A program made the position numbers and the translations under genes. Below are positions 11,081 through 22,784 of a stretch of 64,000 bases of DNA, in pieces (position 1 is the first letter of the stretch; each line of letters starts with the position of its first letter). Source of the stretch: Lamellibrachia satsuma (lineage: Eukaryota; Annelida; Polychaeta; Sabellida; Siboglinidae); assembly GCA_033239005.1 (NCBI GenBank), contig BSQZ01000072.1, positions 2,627,501 through 2,691,500 on the forward strand, in the 5' to 3' direction. The notes below the pieces were generated by a model, which was not told the origin of the DNA, searched no databases, and saw only the letters and a list, made by a program, of their open reading frames with translations.

Positions 11081-11764
11081 GATCGAGGCGCCGTAGTGGA
11101 CAAAAGGGTGATGAAAGGACAAAACCTGTCGAATTCTGCGAGAACCACCGAGTTCTGAATTCTGCGAGAACCACCGAGTTCTGAATTCTGCGAGAACCGT
11201 CGAGTTCTGCGAGATCGATCAAGCCTGGTTACCACTGGCACTGACAATATATAGCGTTGCAGGATGTGCAGCGAAGTAGTCCTGCAAAAAGTGTATACAA
11301 TAGACACATCTGTCCCGACGAACGGAAGTGGTGCACTGTTCGACCCTTGTCCTTTGTTTGTGCTTCCGTAAAAATATCACAAGCCCTTTATTATGTACAA
11401 CAACAAACAACGTACAGCTACTTGTAGAATTTCGTTATAATTCGTTTGTCTCCGTTGCTGCGGAAATGTCCATTCGACTAGCGAAGTGATATAGATAATT
11501 GATGATCCCCAGAGACGGGAGATACTGACAGAGCTGTGCCAAACCCTAGACCCCGGGAGCGCTCCATTTCACAAATGGAGCATCTGTCGCGACGAGCGGA
11601 AGTGGCGCACTGTTCGACTCGTGTCCGTTGTTTGTGTTTCCGGCATCGCGTTGAGCTACATTAATATTCATAGACTTCACATATTTAACGCAGTACAACG
11701 AAACCTTAATGATGCGCCCACGAGTTTACCCGAATAGACGATTGATTTTCTGTGCGTGCGTACA

Positions 11765-11915
11765 CCCCGTGAGTTTACACAGCGTGAGTTTACACCCCGT
11801 GAGTTTACACAGCGTGAGTTTACCCCGTGAGTTTACACAGCGTGAGTTTACACCCCGTGAGTTTACACCCCGTGAGTTTACACAGCGTGAGTTTACACAC
11901 CGTCAGTTTACAGGG
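11765..11915 (+). repeat. 15-bp minisatellite (GTGAGTTTACACCCC)
   Basis: About ten units alternate ACCCC and ACAGC at the variable end. A shorter version (three or four units) lies at 15190-15255 in copy B. Confidence 0.9.
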
Positions 11916-12019
11916 TCGTTCGTTTATGGTGCGTGTTTCGATGGGATTGCGCTCCCTGTTAAATCCAGTGTAGGCGAATGTAAATGTGAAATTTAGTCTG
12001 ACTCACATGCGAACGCACT

Positions 12020-12375
12020 CCCACCTCCCTCCCTCCCTCCCTCCCTCCCTCCCTCCCCCTTCCCCCTCCCCCTCCCTCCCTCCCTCCCTCCCTCCCTCCC
12101 TCTCTCACTCACTGCGAGAACCGTCGAGTTCTGCGAAACCGTCGAGTTCTGTGAGAACCGTTGAGTTCTGGAGAAACTCACTCACTCACTCACTCACTCA
12201 CTCACTCACTCACTCACTCACTCAATCACTCAATCACTCACTCAATCAATCACGCACGCACGCACGCACGCACTCACTCACTCACTCACTCACTCACTCA
12301 ATCGCCCACTCACTCACTCACTCACTCACTCACTCACTCACTCACTCACGCATTCACTAATTCACTCACTCACTA
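12020..12375 (+). repeat. (TCCC)n and (ACTC)n microsatellites
   Basis: TCCC repeats occupy 12020-12108. ACTC repeats occupy 12175-12375, with an ACGC interruption near 12255. The poly-Ser/Leu/Thr/His frames here are artefacts of the four-base period. Confidence 0.95.
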
Positions 12376-12724
12376 ACTTGTCCCAAGCAGGCACGCACGT
12401 ACCTACGCACGCACGTGCCAATCCACACTTACATACGTAACCAAGCACGCACGTACGCACATACACGCGCTCGCACGCGCCGTGCAAATGTGTATATATT
12501 ACTTGAATCTAACATTTTCGCGAGAGTCACTCTTTGGAAGTGTTTTGAATTGACATGTTATCGCAATAGCCTGTCACACTCGTTTCAGTAAGCAAAAGAA
12601 CGTGTTGATGCAAATAAATCAGCGTTTTGTTTTTTCATTAGCATAAATTCAATTAAGTTGGCTCCTGTTTCGTTATATCAGTGTGGCAAATATTTCAATG
12701 TGTCAGTGACATCTAGGATCTCAC

Positions 12725-13530
12725 AATAGGGGGGGGCTAGTTTAGTCACCCATTAGTTTATCGTGTAGTGGCACAAAAGGGGGGGGGGCTAGTTTAGTCA
12801 CCCATTAGTTTATCGTGTGGTGGCACAAAAGGGGGGGCTAGTTTAGTCACCCATTAGTTTATCATGTAGTGGCACAAAAGGGGGGGGGGCAAGTTTAGTC
12901 ACCCATTAGTTTATCATGTAGTGGCATAAAAGGGGGAGCTAGTTTAGTCACCCATTAGTTTATCGTGTAGTGGCACAAACGGGGGGGGGGCTAGTTTAGT
13001 CACCCATTAGTTTATCGTGTAGTGGCACAAAAGGGGGGGGCTAGTTTAGTCACCCATTAGTTTATCGTGTAGTGGCACAAAAGGGGGGGGGCTAGTTTAG
13101 TCACCCATTAGTTTATCGTGTAGTGGCACAAAAGGGGGGGGCTAGTTTAGTCACCCATTAGTTTATCATGTAGTGGCACAAAAGGGGGGGCTAATTTAGT
13201 AACCCATTAGTTTATCATGTAGTGGCACAAAAGGGGGCTAGTTTAATCACCCATTAGTTTATCATGTAATGGCACAAAAGGGGGGGGCTAGTTTAGTCAC
13301 CCATTAGTTTATCATGTAGTGGCACAAAAGGGGGGGCTAGTTTAGTCACCCATTAGTTTATCGTGTAGTGGCACAAAAGGGGGGGCTAGTTTAGTCACCC
13401 ATTAGTTTATCATGTAGTGGCACAAAAGGGGGGGCTAGTTTAGTCACCCATTAGTTTATCATGTAGTGGCACAAAAGGGGGGGGCTAGTTTAGTCACCCA
13501 TTAGTTTATCGTGTAGTGGCACAAAAGGTA
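12725..13530 (+). repeat. ~49-bp minisatellite with variable G-run (about 16 units)
   Basis: Units read CTAGTTTAGTCACCCATTAG, TTTATCRTGTAGTGGCACAA, AA, followed by a run of 5-10 G. The body is nearly invariant (GTG/ATG polymorphism), while G-run length varies from unit to unit. The array sits exactly between the two copies of the large direct repeat. Confidence 0.95.
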
Positions 13531-13557
13531 ACATGCGAAAACAAATAAGCTAAAGGG

Positions 13558-16080
13558 GCATTTGACATTGATTGCGATGTCAATAAAAATATTAAATTGT
13601 AGATCTGGTTGTTAAAATAGTTTCATGATATGATAGTATCCATAAAAAGAAATGTGAAAGAAGTTTCAAAAATGATAAAGTTCTTTTTGAGATATAATTT
13701 TTTTAAAGATGTCAACATTTTACAAATGTTAAATGCCAAGTCCATGTTGCATTTAATAATGACTAAGGTGTCAATAAAAAATAAAATTGCAGACCTGGTT
13801 TAAAAAAATAATTTTATGATATGGTAGTACGTATGAGAAAATGAATTGTCAAAAAAGCTTCAAAATCCACTTGCATAGGGACTACTTCGCTGTTCATGGT
13901 ACATTCACTTTGATGCCTTTGTACATACATCAGACATATCAACATCGGCTGAATAAACACCAAACAACCCCGATGTGTGGTCCTCTGTTGGCTCGTCACC
14001 ATCACTCACATTCACTCACTCACTCATTGGTCGTTGATGTATTTATGTTCATGATGATTGCCATCACAGCGGTAGCAGGACTTCTTGCTGTTGAAACCAT
14101 TACCACCTTGACTGGCAACTGCACCTTTGCTGTTACCTTTTCTCTTACTAAAGTTCTGCACCCGATTGACACTGTCAACCTATTTAACACTTGCACTAGC
14201 ATGGGAAGTCCAGTTTCATTCAGATGATGAGGCATTTATGATCGAGGCGCCGTAGTGGACAAAACAGGGCAAAACCTGTCGAATTCTGCGAGACCCACCG
14301 AGTTCTGAATTCTGCGAGAACCACAGAGTTCTGAATTCTGCGAGAACCACCGAGTTCTGAATTCTGCGAGTTCCGAATTCTGCGAGAACCGCCGAGTTCT
14401 GAATTCTGCGAGAACAGTCGAGTTCTGCGAGATCGATCGAGCCTGGTTACCACTGGCACCGAAAATAATGTTGTAGGATATGAAGCGAAGAAATGCCGCA
14501 AAAAGCATAACAGAATAGAATACCCAGATAAAAGTGGCTAAAAGTTATGAGGCGCCGTAGCGAACAAAAGGTTCTGCGAGAACCGTCGAGTTCTGGAGAA
14601 ACCGTCAAGTTCTGAATTCTCCGCGAACCGTCGAGTTCTGCGAGATCCATCGAGTCTGGTTACCACTGGCACTGACAATAGCGTTGTAGGATGCGCAGTG
14701 AAGTAGTCCTGCAAAAAGTGTATACAATAGACACATCTGTCGCGACGAGCGGAAGTGGCGCACTGTTCGACCTGTGTCCTTTGTTTGTGCTTCCGTAAAA
14801 ATATCGCAAGCCCTTAATTATGTAACACAACAAAAGACTTACAACTGCCTGTAGAATTTCGTTATAATTCGTTTGTCTCCGTTGCTGCGGAAATGCCCAT
14901 TCGACTAGCGAAGTGATATAGATAATTGATGATCTCCTGAGACGGGAGATACTGACAGAGCTGTGCCAAACCCTAGACCCCCGGCGCTCCATTTCACAAA
15001 TGGAGCAAGCATCTGTCGCGACGAGCGGAAGTGGCGCACTGTTCGACTCGTGTCCGTTGTTTGTGTTTCCGGCATCGCGTTCAGCTACATTAATATTCAT
15101 AGACTTCACATATTTGACGCAGTACACCGAAATCTTAATGATGCGTCCACGAGTTTACCCGAATAGACGATTGATTTTATGTGTGTGAGTACACCCCGTG
15201 AGTTGACACAGCGTGAGTTTACACCCCGTGAGTTTACACCCCGTGATTTTACAGGGTCGTTCGTTTATGGTGCGTGTTTCGATGGGATTGCGCTGCTGTT
15301 AAATCCAGTGTAGGCGAATGTAAATGTGAAATTTAGTTCTAATCACATGCGACCGCACTCCCTCCTTCCCTCACTCGCTTGCTCATTCGCTCCCTCGCTC
15401 CCTCCCTCACTCACCACTCACTCACTCACCACCACGGCGAGACCCGTCGAGTTATATGAGAACCGTCGAGTTCTGGAGAAACTCACTCACCACTCACTCA
15501 CTCACTCACTCACTCACTCACTCACTCACCACTCACTCACTCACCACTCACTCACTCACCACTCACCACTCACCACTCACCACTCACTCACCACCACCAC
15601 CACTCACTCACCACCACCACTCACTCACCACTCACTCACTCACTCACTCACTCACCACTCACTCACCACTCACCACTCACTCACCACTCACTCACTCACC
15701 ACTCACCACCACTCACCACTCACCACCACTCACCACTCACTCACCACTCACTCACCACTCACTCACTCACCACTCACCACCACCACCACTCACTCACCAC
15801 CACCACCACTCACTCACCACCACCACCACCACTCACTCACCTCACTCACCACCTCACCACTCACTCACTCACCACTCACTCACTCACTCACTCACCACTC
15901 ACCACTCACCACCACTCACTCACTCACCTCACTGTATTCACTCACTCACTCACTCACTCACCACTCACTACCCGTCGAGTTATATGAGAACCATTGAGTT
16001 CTGGAGAAACTCACTCACTCACTCACTCACTCACTCACTCACTCACTCACTCACTCACTCACTCACTCACTCACTTACGA
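13558..16080 (+). repeat. large direct repeat, copy B
   Basis: Second copy of the 10382-12375 segment in the same orientation. It is longer because of an extra internal duplication at about 14440-14660, each half starting with the GGTTACCACTGGCAC block, and a much longer ACTC/ACC microsatellite at its right end. Most unique blocks differ by only a few substitutions, suggesting a recent duplication. Confidence 0.85.
15410..16078 (+). repeat. long (ACTC)n / (ACC)n compound microsatellite
   Basis: About 660 bases of CACTCACT and CACCAC mixtures, interrupted by GTCGAGTTCTGGAGAAACTC-like units at about 15440-15480 and 15970-16010. Long Ser/Leu/Thr/His frames across it are not genes. Confidence 0.95.
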
Positions 16081-16097
16081 TGCGGATCAACTAATTC

Positions 16098-16349
16098 GGC
16101 TCTGTTCACATACACCGAGTTAGGCCAGATTAAACCGCCAACCGAATTAGTGCACCAGAGGGCGTGGTCTGTCATGCAGCAGCGCCGCCATCGCCGAATC
16201 ATGGCAAACGGAGCGTTCACTTTGTCTAATCCGCATTCTAATTCACCTGTTTTCCCGCATTAGAATTCGGGTAGGTGTTCACATTGCGCTACCCGAATTG
16301 GAATCCGCATCCTAATGCGGATTAACGTTATACGTGAACACGGCCCATG
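16098..16349. mobile_element. small MITE-like element with imperfect TIRs
   Basis: The left end GGCTCTGTTCACATACACC and the reverse complement of the right end GGGCCGTGTTCACGTATAAC match imperfectly over about 20 bases. Subterminal CGAATT/AATTCG and ATCCGCAT motifs recur inside in both orientations. There is no coding capacity, and the target-site duplication is not evident. Confidence 0.5.
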
Positions 16350-17845
16350 TCGAGAATGATTCGTCAAAAACCGGTAGGGGAGAATTTTGAGGTGTGAGTC
16401 ATGTAACTTTTCTCCAGGCCATCCTCACACTATGCACATGTCGTGGAAATAAGCAAAGCGTGAAAAAATAGGTCCCTACTTGAAGAGTGAATTAATGCTA
16501 TATTTTCAAATGGAAAGTAAATTCTTACCTGAACTTTCTGATTTGATTATTTTTGAAAGATCAAAGATCATTATTTTGCTTTGGTTGACTGTGTTTGTAT
16601 GTTGACTTTATAGCCAAATGTCACTGACTTTCATTTGTACCCAAACCTTTTCATCTCAGAGCAAACAGCAAGATCTTATGGTCAAAAAGATCAAATGTAG
16701 CCCACTCCTCCGTAGTCTCCACTATTACGTAATGTCCAGACGCTCGTCTTCTGATTAAGGCTTGTTGATAATTTTAATCACCCAGCATAGGAACCAAATG
16801 TTACACTTAAACATGTTACGGCGTACCCGTAAGACGTACAAATGTTACGGTGTATCCGTGTCACCGATCGGAGATCGTGTGAGTTGTGTAGAATCAACTT
16901 GTTTACTTAAGCCACCTAGCGATGGTATGATTGAGAGTCGTGCTAGTGGCGCCGCATAGTGATCAGTGGCAAATCAAGATTTCGGAAAATTGTTTGTTAC
17001 GACAGATACACGATCGAAATGTTGTCATCTTTGGTATCATTGCAAAACTCGTTGATTATTGATATTGTTTATCATTGTGTGTTGTTGCATTTTATTATGG
17101 TGGAGACCAAATATATTGAAATATAGTAGCCGTTGTTGATTTGTGACGGTAACAGCATAATGGTTAAGTAAATGTTATGTTTGCGTTCTCACTTTCGACA
17201 ACGGGTTGAGATAGGTCTAAACGAAATTAGTAAAGTGCTCTTTCTTTTATAAATATTGTACGAGATGCACTTTGGTGTACACCATCATTATGTGTGTATT
17301 GTCTATATTCTTACGATATAGATTTTGTGTATGATATTATTTGATTTGAATGTTTGATACTGGGTGTTTTGTTGCAACTATTATATAACTTTTCACAAGT
17401 CAACTTGCAAGTTGTATAGGCAACGAAGCCTTTCCGTGGTAAAAGTGAGTTATGTATGCACTAAAATGATTGGTTGATTTATTATTAGACGATAACTGTT
17501 ATTATTGGTGATAGAAGAAGTACAAAACAGATGACGCCGGATGTTTTGTGCAGACAATTTGGCTGTCTATGCTAGAAGTGACGCCTGCAAGTTCGTAAGA
17601 TTGAGTTATTACGTAAACTGTGATTTGATAGTAATGACTAATATTGGACGTCAGTAGATTGTAATTCTATTCAGCATACTTGGTTTGTGATTATCTACTA
17701 TACTATTAATTGTGTTATTAAACGGGAATTATGTTACATATACCCCTATTGTTGATTTATTTGAAGTTGTGCGAATATACACACACTGAACCATAACGAG
17801 TATGTCCGTTGGCTCACCGCATTATTCCAGCCAAACCATAAATCT
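16350..17845. other. intergenic DNA, nothing recognised apart from an isolated minisatellite unit
   Basis: AT-rich DNA. At about 16812-16860 two isolated units of the 29-bp repeat found at 17847-18325 occur (ACATGTTACGGCGTACCCGT), about 1 kb from the main array. Confidence 0.5.
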
Positions 17846-17846
17846 G

Positions 17847-18325
17847 TGACGACCCGTAAGACTTACAAACGTTACAGTGTACCCGTAATACATACACATG
17901 TTACAGTGTACCCGTAAGACTTACAAACGTTACAGTGTACCCGTAATACATACACATGTTACAGTGTACCCGTAATACATACACATGTTACAATGTACCC
18001 GTAATATATACACATGTTACAGTGTACCTGTAATGCATACACATGTTACAGTGTACCCGTAATACATACACATGTTACAGTGTACCCGTAATACATACAC
18101 ATGTTACAGTGTACCCGTAAGATGTATACATGTTACGATGTATCCGTAAGACTTACACATGTTACGGTGTACCCGTAAGACTTACACATGTTACGGTGTA
18201 CCCGTAATATGTATACATGTTACGATGTATCCGTAAGACTTACACATGTTACGGTGTACCCGTAAGACTTACAAATGTTACGGTGTACCCGTAAGACTTA
18301 CACATGTTACGGTGTACCCGCAATA
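17847..18325 (+). repeat. 29-bp minisatellite (about 16 units)
   Basis: Units read TTACACATGTTACGGTGTAC, then CCGTAAGAC. Left units mostly have ATACATACACATGTTACAGT, right units have GACTTACACATGTTACGGTG, so the array is divided into two homogeneous blocks with a short mixed zone. Confidence 0.95.
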
Positions 18326-18922
18326 TGACGGTCTTACGGTCGTCCGTCCGGTTTTGTGAGTTTTCCACGACGGTATCTAATAATAGATGCAACACTTGCT
18401 ACATTGTAGTAGTAGCTGTCATTTCATTTATATAAACTATGAAATAACAAAGCAACATAACACCCAGTAAAATATGTATATACAGTAGTTTATGTTGCTT
18501 TTATGAATATTATTGAATGCAATGCAGATAAATAATCAGTAATCCGCATTCGCTTCAATTTTATATTTTGAGCATTAACAAACACTACGCACAACTATGA
18601 ATATTATTTTTTTAATGTTTGGATATTCCTTTCGCGGTTGCTGGGGTCACGTGATCATCTATCGATTTACAGAAGCGAACTCGGTCTATTGGGTGCCACT
18701 GGCTCTTTAATAACATCCATTTTTTTTACGTAAACAGACATTACATGGGGATAACTCCCATCTCACAAAGCTTAAATGCTTAATAAAACACAATTTCACA
18801 ACAATATGTTGCATTGTTTCATTGATATATGATATAATTGAGACAATACAACAGGGTGCCTCCTTCGCGTCGCAACAAACGTCACATACACTGCTGTTTT
18901 TCTCCAGTCACACTACTTTTCG
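18326..18922. other. intergenic DNA / 3' flank of the minus-strand membrane protein
   Basis: AT-rich with no gene. It would include the 3' UTR of the minus-strand exon, but I see no clear AATAAA on that strand. Confidence 0.4.
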
Positions 18923-19264
18923 TTACGTCCGCGCAGCAGCTTTCAGTTTAATTTTACGACCACTACTTCTCTTCCCCGTCCCTCCTTTCTGGCGTTTGGG
19001 TATGTCGCCTGGCTCTGCCTTCGGGGACACCCATCGTTCCGTCGGCTCTTCCCCCGTCTCCTCGTCTTTCGGCTGATTGCACGTCTTGTTCTTAATCGCG
19101 GCATTGACCAGCCCCAGAAGGACGACGGCGCAGAACATGGAGCCGGTGATGATGGCGTAGACGATAGGAGTGGAGAGGAACGAACTGTCGCCGTCGTCCG
19201 TCGTCGCGTTCGTTGCCTGAACGACGCTGAACTCCTCTGAAGACACCGTAGGCAACGAGTTCAT
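18923..19264 (-). CDS. small single-pass membrane protein (or last exon of a longer receptor-like protein)
   Basis: A 113-residue frame ends in TAA. It has an acidic, Ser/Thr-rich N-terminal part containing the sequon NATT, a hydrophobic segment (about residues 32-56, TPIVYAIITGSMFCAVVLLG), and a charged tail rich in Lys/Arg at the end (GRKIKLKAAART). By the positive-inside rule the tail is cytoplasmic. Third-codon-position GC is high against an AT-rich background, which supports real coding. The frame stays open upstream of the first ATG (ATPDDVITANLNAFK) to beyond 19320, so this may be the final exon of a longer type-I membrane protein. I recognise no family and infer no function. Confidence 0.55.
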   Translation of the reverse strand: MNSLPTVSSEEFSVVQATNATTDDGDSSFLSTPIVYAIITGSMFCAVVLLGLVNAAIKNKTCNQPKDEETGEEPTERWVSPKAEPGDIPKRQKGGTGKRSSGRKIKLKAAART

Positions 19265-19751
19265 TTTGAAGGCGTTCAGATTCGCCGTAATGACGTCATC
19301 TGGTGTAGCTATGTTTCCGTACGTTATGTGTACGTTATGTGTTCTTACGTTGTTTATCTTACGTTTTCCTTCTGCTCTTTGTTAAGTTTACGTAATTTTT
19401 ATTTATTTGCACTTATATAATTTATTCTCTTAATATATTTTTTTATTTTTGCGTAAGCTTTCGTGCGGATAAACCTGTTTCTTCGTTCTACATCGAATGG
19501 TCAACCTATGCATCTTCCTCACTGTCTCAATGTTGACAAGTACCATTACATGACTATTACATTTACGCAAGTAAATGAAAATTCTGTTATGACACAACCG
19601 CGAACAAGTGTGCCGAACAACTGTGCCGAACAAGTGTGCCGAACAAGTGAACGGTATTTTGTATACAATGTTCAGTCGGTGACTCGCCGCCTGTGTCTGT
19701 CGTAAGGAGTCGGTGTCGCGTCCGCGGTAGCAGCGGCGCATTCAGCTCTTC

Positions 19752-20175
19752 TACATCATCGACGGGTGTTGACTTTGCCTTAGACAACAGCAAGGTCGTG
19801 TCGCCCTACTAGGTCAACGACGGGTGTTGACTTTGCCTTAGACAACAGCAAGGTCGTGTCGCCCTACTAAGTCAACGACAGGTGTTGACTTTGCCTTAGA
19901 CAACAGCAAGGTCGTGTCGCCCTACTAGGCCAACGACGGGTGTTGACTTTGGCTTAGACAACAGTAAGGTCGTGTCGCCCTACTAGGTCAACGACAGGTG
20001 TTGACTTTGCCTTAGACAACAGCAAGGTCGTGTCGCCCTACTAGGTCAACGACGGGTGTTGACTTTACCTTAGGCAACAGCAAGGTCGTGTCGACCTACT
20101 AGGTCAACGACAGGTGTTGACTTTGCCTTAGACAACAGCAAGGTCGTGTCGCCCTACTAGGCCAACGACGGGTGT
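19752..20175 (+). repeat. 58-bp minisatellite (about 7 units)
   Basis: Units read GTCAACGACGGGTGTTGACT, TTGCCTTAGACAACAGCAAG, GTCGTGTCGCCCTACTAG. Substitutions such as GACGGG/GACAGG alternate between neighbouring units, and GTTGACTTTG is next to a partly complementary GTCAAC, giving a small dyad at the unit junction. Confidence 0.95.
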
Positions 20176-20555
20176 TGATTTAATTCCACTTAAGGCCAGG
20201 TGGCAGCGGGGCCCAGGCACGTCTTCTGCGAATCGCGGGCTTGGGACTTGGCGATGCACTGAGACAGTGACAGCATGATAATGATGGAGACCATTGAGCG
20301 TTAATGGCGAGTATCGGCCTGGCTTCAGAAGGTACCGAGGCCGTATTTCGCCTTGACGGCTGTCGGCCTCGCACCAGACGGTAGAACGGCCCTACCACAT
20401 CATCATCATCATGTCAGACTCGATTTAGACGATGGCAAGGCATTGGCGCTCTGCTGCATCCATAACGATCTACGAAACAAAAAGGAGATGGCGTTAGTAT
20501 ATTGGGATCATGGGTGTATAAAAAGGGACGGTCTCATCTAGCGCTGTGTCGGGTC
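20176..20555. other. moderately GC-rich unassigned sequence
   Basis: No frame has family resemblance. GC content is higher than the surroundings at 20190-20400, but I cannot support a gene. Confidence 0.3.
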
Positions 20556-20848
20556 ATCGGGACTGTTCGAATCGATCTACACTTCACCCCCTGGCGGCAG
20601 ACCTATTCATTCCAATGCCATTTCGGCTTCTCTGGGAAGTATTCAACCAGGCTGTTATTACTGCCCGAAGATTCTCTGTTCATATAACCGCCACTGTCTA
20701 CAGGCAGGTACTAATCTATACTGCTGTGTGAACTGGATCAACGTGGAGTGAACGAAATTTCCGAAGCTTCGAAACGGCAGAAAGAGGACTCGAAACCGGA
20801 TTCTCTCGATTAAGAATCCGACGTTCTAACCTCAACGCCACCGAGTCC
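20556..20848 (-). mobile_element. tRNA-derived SINE, family S, copy 1
   Basis: Read on the minus strand, the head has a pol III box A-like GGCGTTGAGGTTAGAACGTC and a box B-like GGTTTCGAGTCC. The body follows with TTTCGTTCACTCCACGTTGA and TAGACAGTGGCGG, then GGTTGAATACTTCCCAGAGA and GGAATGAATAGGTCT. Head, body and tail align with the copies at 55490, 52005, 54062 and 29300. The 3' end decays after GAACAGTC. Confidence 0.75.
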
Positions 20849-20914
20849 CACAACATTCACATCTATCGCTGTATACTCTCATTACCCGACACAGACAACC
20901 ACTGATTAGTAATA

Positions 20915-21419
20915 TTAAAGCTGCTTCCTCAAATGGTTCAGCCGATCGCGAATCCAGTTCACTTCTGTCCAGACGTAGTATGTGACTAGTTTAAGTAATG
21001 TGTGCAGTTTGTTTAATATAAAATGCTTATTTTTTGTCAAATCATCAAAAAAAGAATTTATTTCAGTCGTTAGATCTGGTAAAGATCAAAATAGTGGATA
21101 TCCAAAATGGTAAACACTGTGTGGGTCAAGGTTGATCATGGGCGTGACTTCCATCCTCTCGCCGATCACATGCCAAAGTTACGAAATTTCACCAAGGAAG
21201 AAAATCGTGATTTTTCAACATTTCGATTTTCACTTCAGTAAATGTTTGAACAAGCATTAACTAGTGTAATAGTTCGTCTGATCATTTCACACAAAAATAC
21301 ATGCAAAAGTTGCACAAACGAGCTAGCATGTTGCAGTGGATACTAGGTAGGTTTGGTTTTTCGCAAAATTAATTTGGAATGAGACTAGTAAAAAAATCGA
21401 ATTGATTAAGCACCTTTAA
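20915..21419. mobile_element. MITE family B, copy 1 (TTAA-flanked, 505 bp)
   Basis: The left end is TTAAAGCTGCTTCCTCAA and the reverse complement of the right end is TTAAAGGTGCTTAATCAA. The whole element aligns with 28117-28622 (e.g. TAGATCTGGTAAAGATCAAA, GACTTCCATCCTCTCGCCGA, GTTCGTCTGATCATTTCACA). There is no coding capacity. TTAA at both termini is compatible with a TTAA target, as used by piggyBac-type transposases, but the terminal bases themselves do not look like canonical piggyBac ends. Confidence 0.75.
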
Positions 21420-22320
21420 GTTAGAAACGTGTTCTGAACTTTAATCCAGTTACTGCATCAACCCCGGATATACTTTGTATCGGGCCCTAAACTTGATACC
21501 ACTGACATCGTGGCCTCTTTCTCCTTGGAAATAAAACAGTGCTGCAGACGCTTAGTCTTAGCTGTTGCAGTTGGCGTCTATATACTAACTAGAATTACTT
21601 CAATTCTATGTCCAGAAACATCACTAGAATTTATAATTCAAATCAATCACCTTCGGTGAAACTCCGTCGTCTCATCAGCTCGTTACATATTAACGTCTAT
21701 GAGGTCAGTTTATAAGCCGCATGTACGTTCTAAATGCTGCAAATATCCAAGTTTGCAACGACATTCGCCAGCTACATCCACCATATTGATAACACTGCCG
21801 TGCAGCCTCGCTGTCTACATGTTGGCTTTCCGCTTATACGAGGAGCGAGCAGTCGAGTGATCACATGCACATCTGTTTTCTTGCATTACAGTATAAGATT
21901 ACTTCAGGTTTCTGTGCCTCTCGTTCAGTGGCTACAGCCAGGTATATTGTGTCGAGCTGATTGTGCGCCTCCGTATATTTAGACATGTTTTAAATGTTAC
22001 TTGTTTCCGTTTCTCGTGAAACGTCCAACATTGGTCTGTTTGGTTGTTAAAACAATTCAGTATCTCCACATACCACATAATGGACAACCCTGTTAGATAT
22101 CGTGCGCTTTCGAACAGAGCTGTTTTTTTTGGTTTCCGCTCCTAGCATTCACGAGCGCTTTGCTAGTTGTTTAGTTAACAACGTCTGTCGTGACAAAATA
22201 TGGATGTTGGATTCTTCCACAACGAAGAGACGAACTCCCAGTGTTGGACTGTCAATAAGGCAATGGCTTCTCGTCCACTTGCCATGTGCAACATGTTGCT
22301 CTGGTTGACACATCTTGTTA
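21420..22320. other. intergenic DNA, nothing recognised
   Basis: Unique-looking sequence with short open frames only. No domain or splice-supported exon found. Confidence 0.4.
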
Positions 22321-22328
22321 GAACTGAT

Positions 22329-22784
22329 AGACAGGGAGTCTCAATAGACAGGGAGTCTCAATAGACAGGGAGTCTAAATAGACAGGGAGTCTAAATAGAC
22401 AGGGAGTCTCAATAGACAGGGAGTCTCAATAGACAGGGAGTCTAAATAGACAGGGAGTATAAATAGACAGGGAGTCTCAATAGACAGGGAGTCTAAATAG
22501 ACAGGGAGTCTCAATAGACATGGAGTCTCAATAGACAGGGAGTCTAAATAGACAGGGAGTCTAAATAGACAGGGAGTGTCAATAGACAGGGAGTCTCAAT
22601 AGACAGGGAGTCTAAATAGACAGGGAGTCTCAATAGACAGGGAGTCTCAACAGACAGGGAGTCTAAATAGACAGGGAGTCTCAATAGACAGGGAGTCTCA
22701 ATAGACAGGGAGTCTAAATAGACAGGGAGTCTAAATAGACAGCGAGTCTAAATAGACAGGGAGTCTCAATAGACAGGGAGTCCA
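22329..22784 (+). repeat. 17-bp minisatellite AGACAGGGAGTCTMAAT (27 units)
   Basis: Twenty-seven units differ mainly at one base (TCTCAAT versus TCTAAAT). The two forms follow a patterned order with frequent CC-AA alternation. Confidence 0.97.

Larger units (their letters stand above)
10382..12375 (+). repeat. large direct repeat, copy A
   Basis: This segment recurs at 13558-16080 with high identity. In order it contains 190-bp satellite units, a conserved roughly 400-bp core (10667-11080), interspersed GAATTCTGCGAGAACCRYCGAG units (11130-11215), an internal near-duplicate containing GACGARCGGAAGTGGYGCAC (11305 and 11590), a 15-bp GTGAGTTTACACCCC array (11765-11915), TCCC and ACTC microsatellites. 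No transposase or target-site duplication was found. Confidence 0.85.

Noticed and set aside
15326..16094. Ser/Leu/Thr/His repeat frames
   Set aside because: ACTC/ACC microsatellite.
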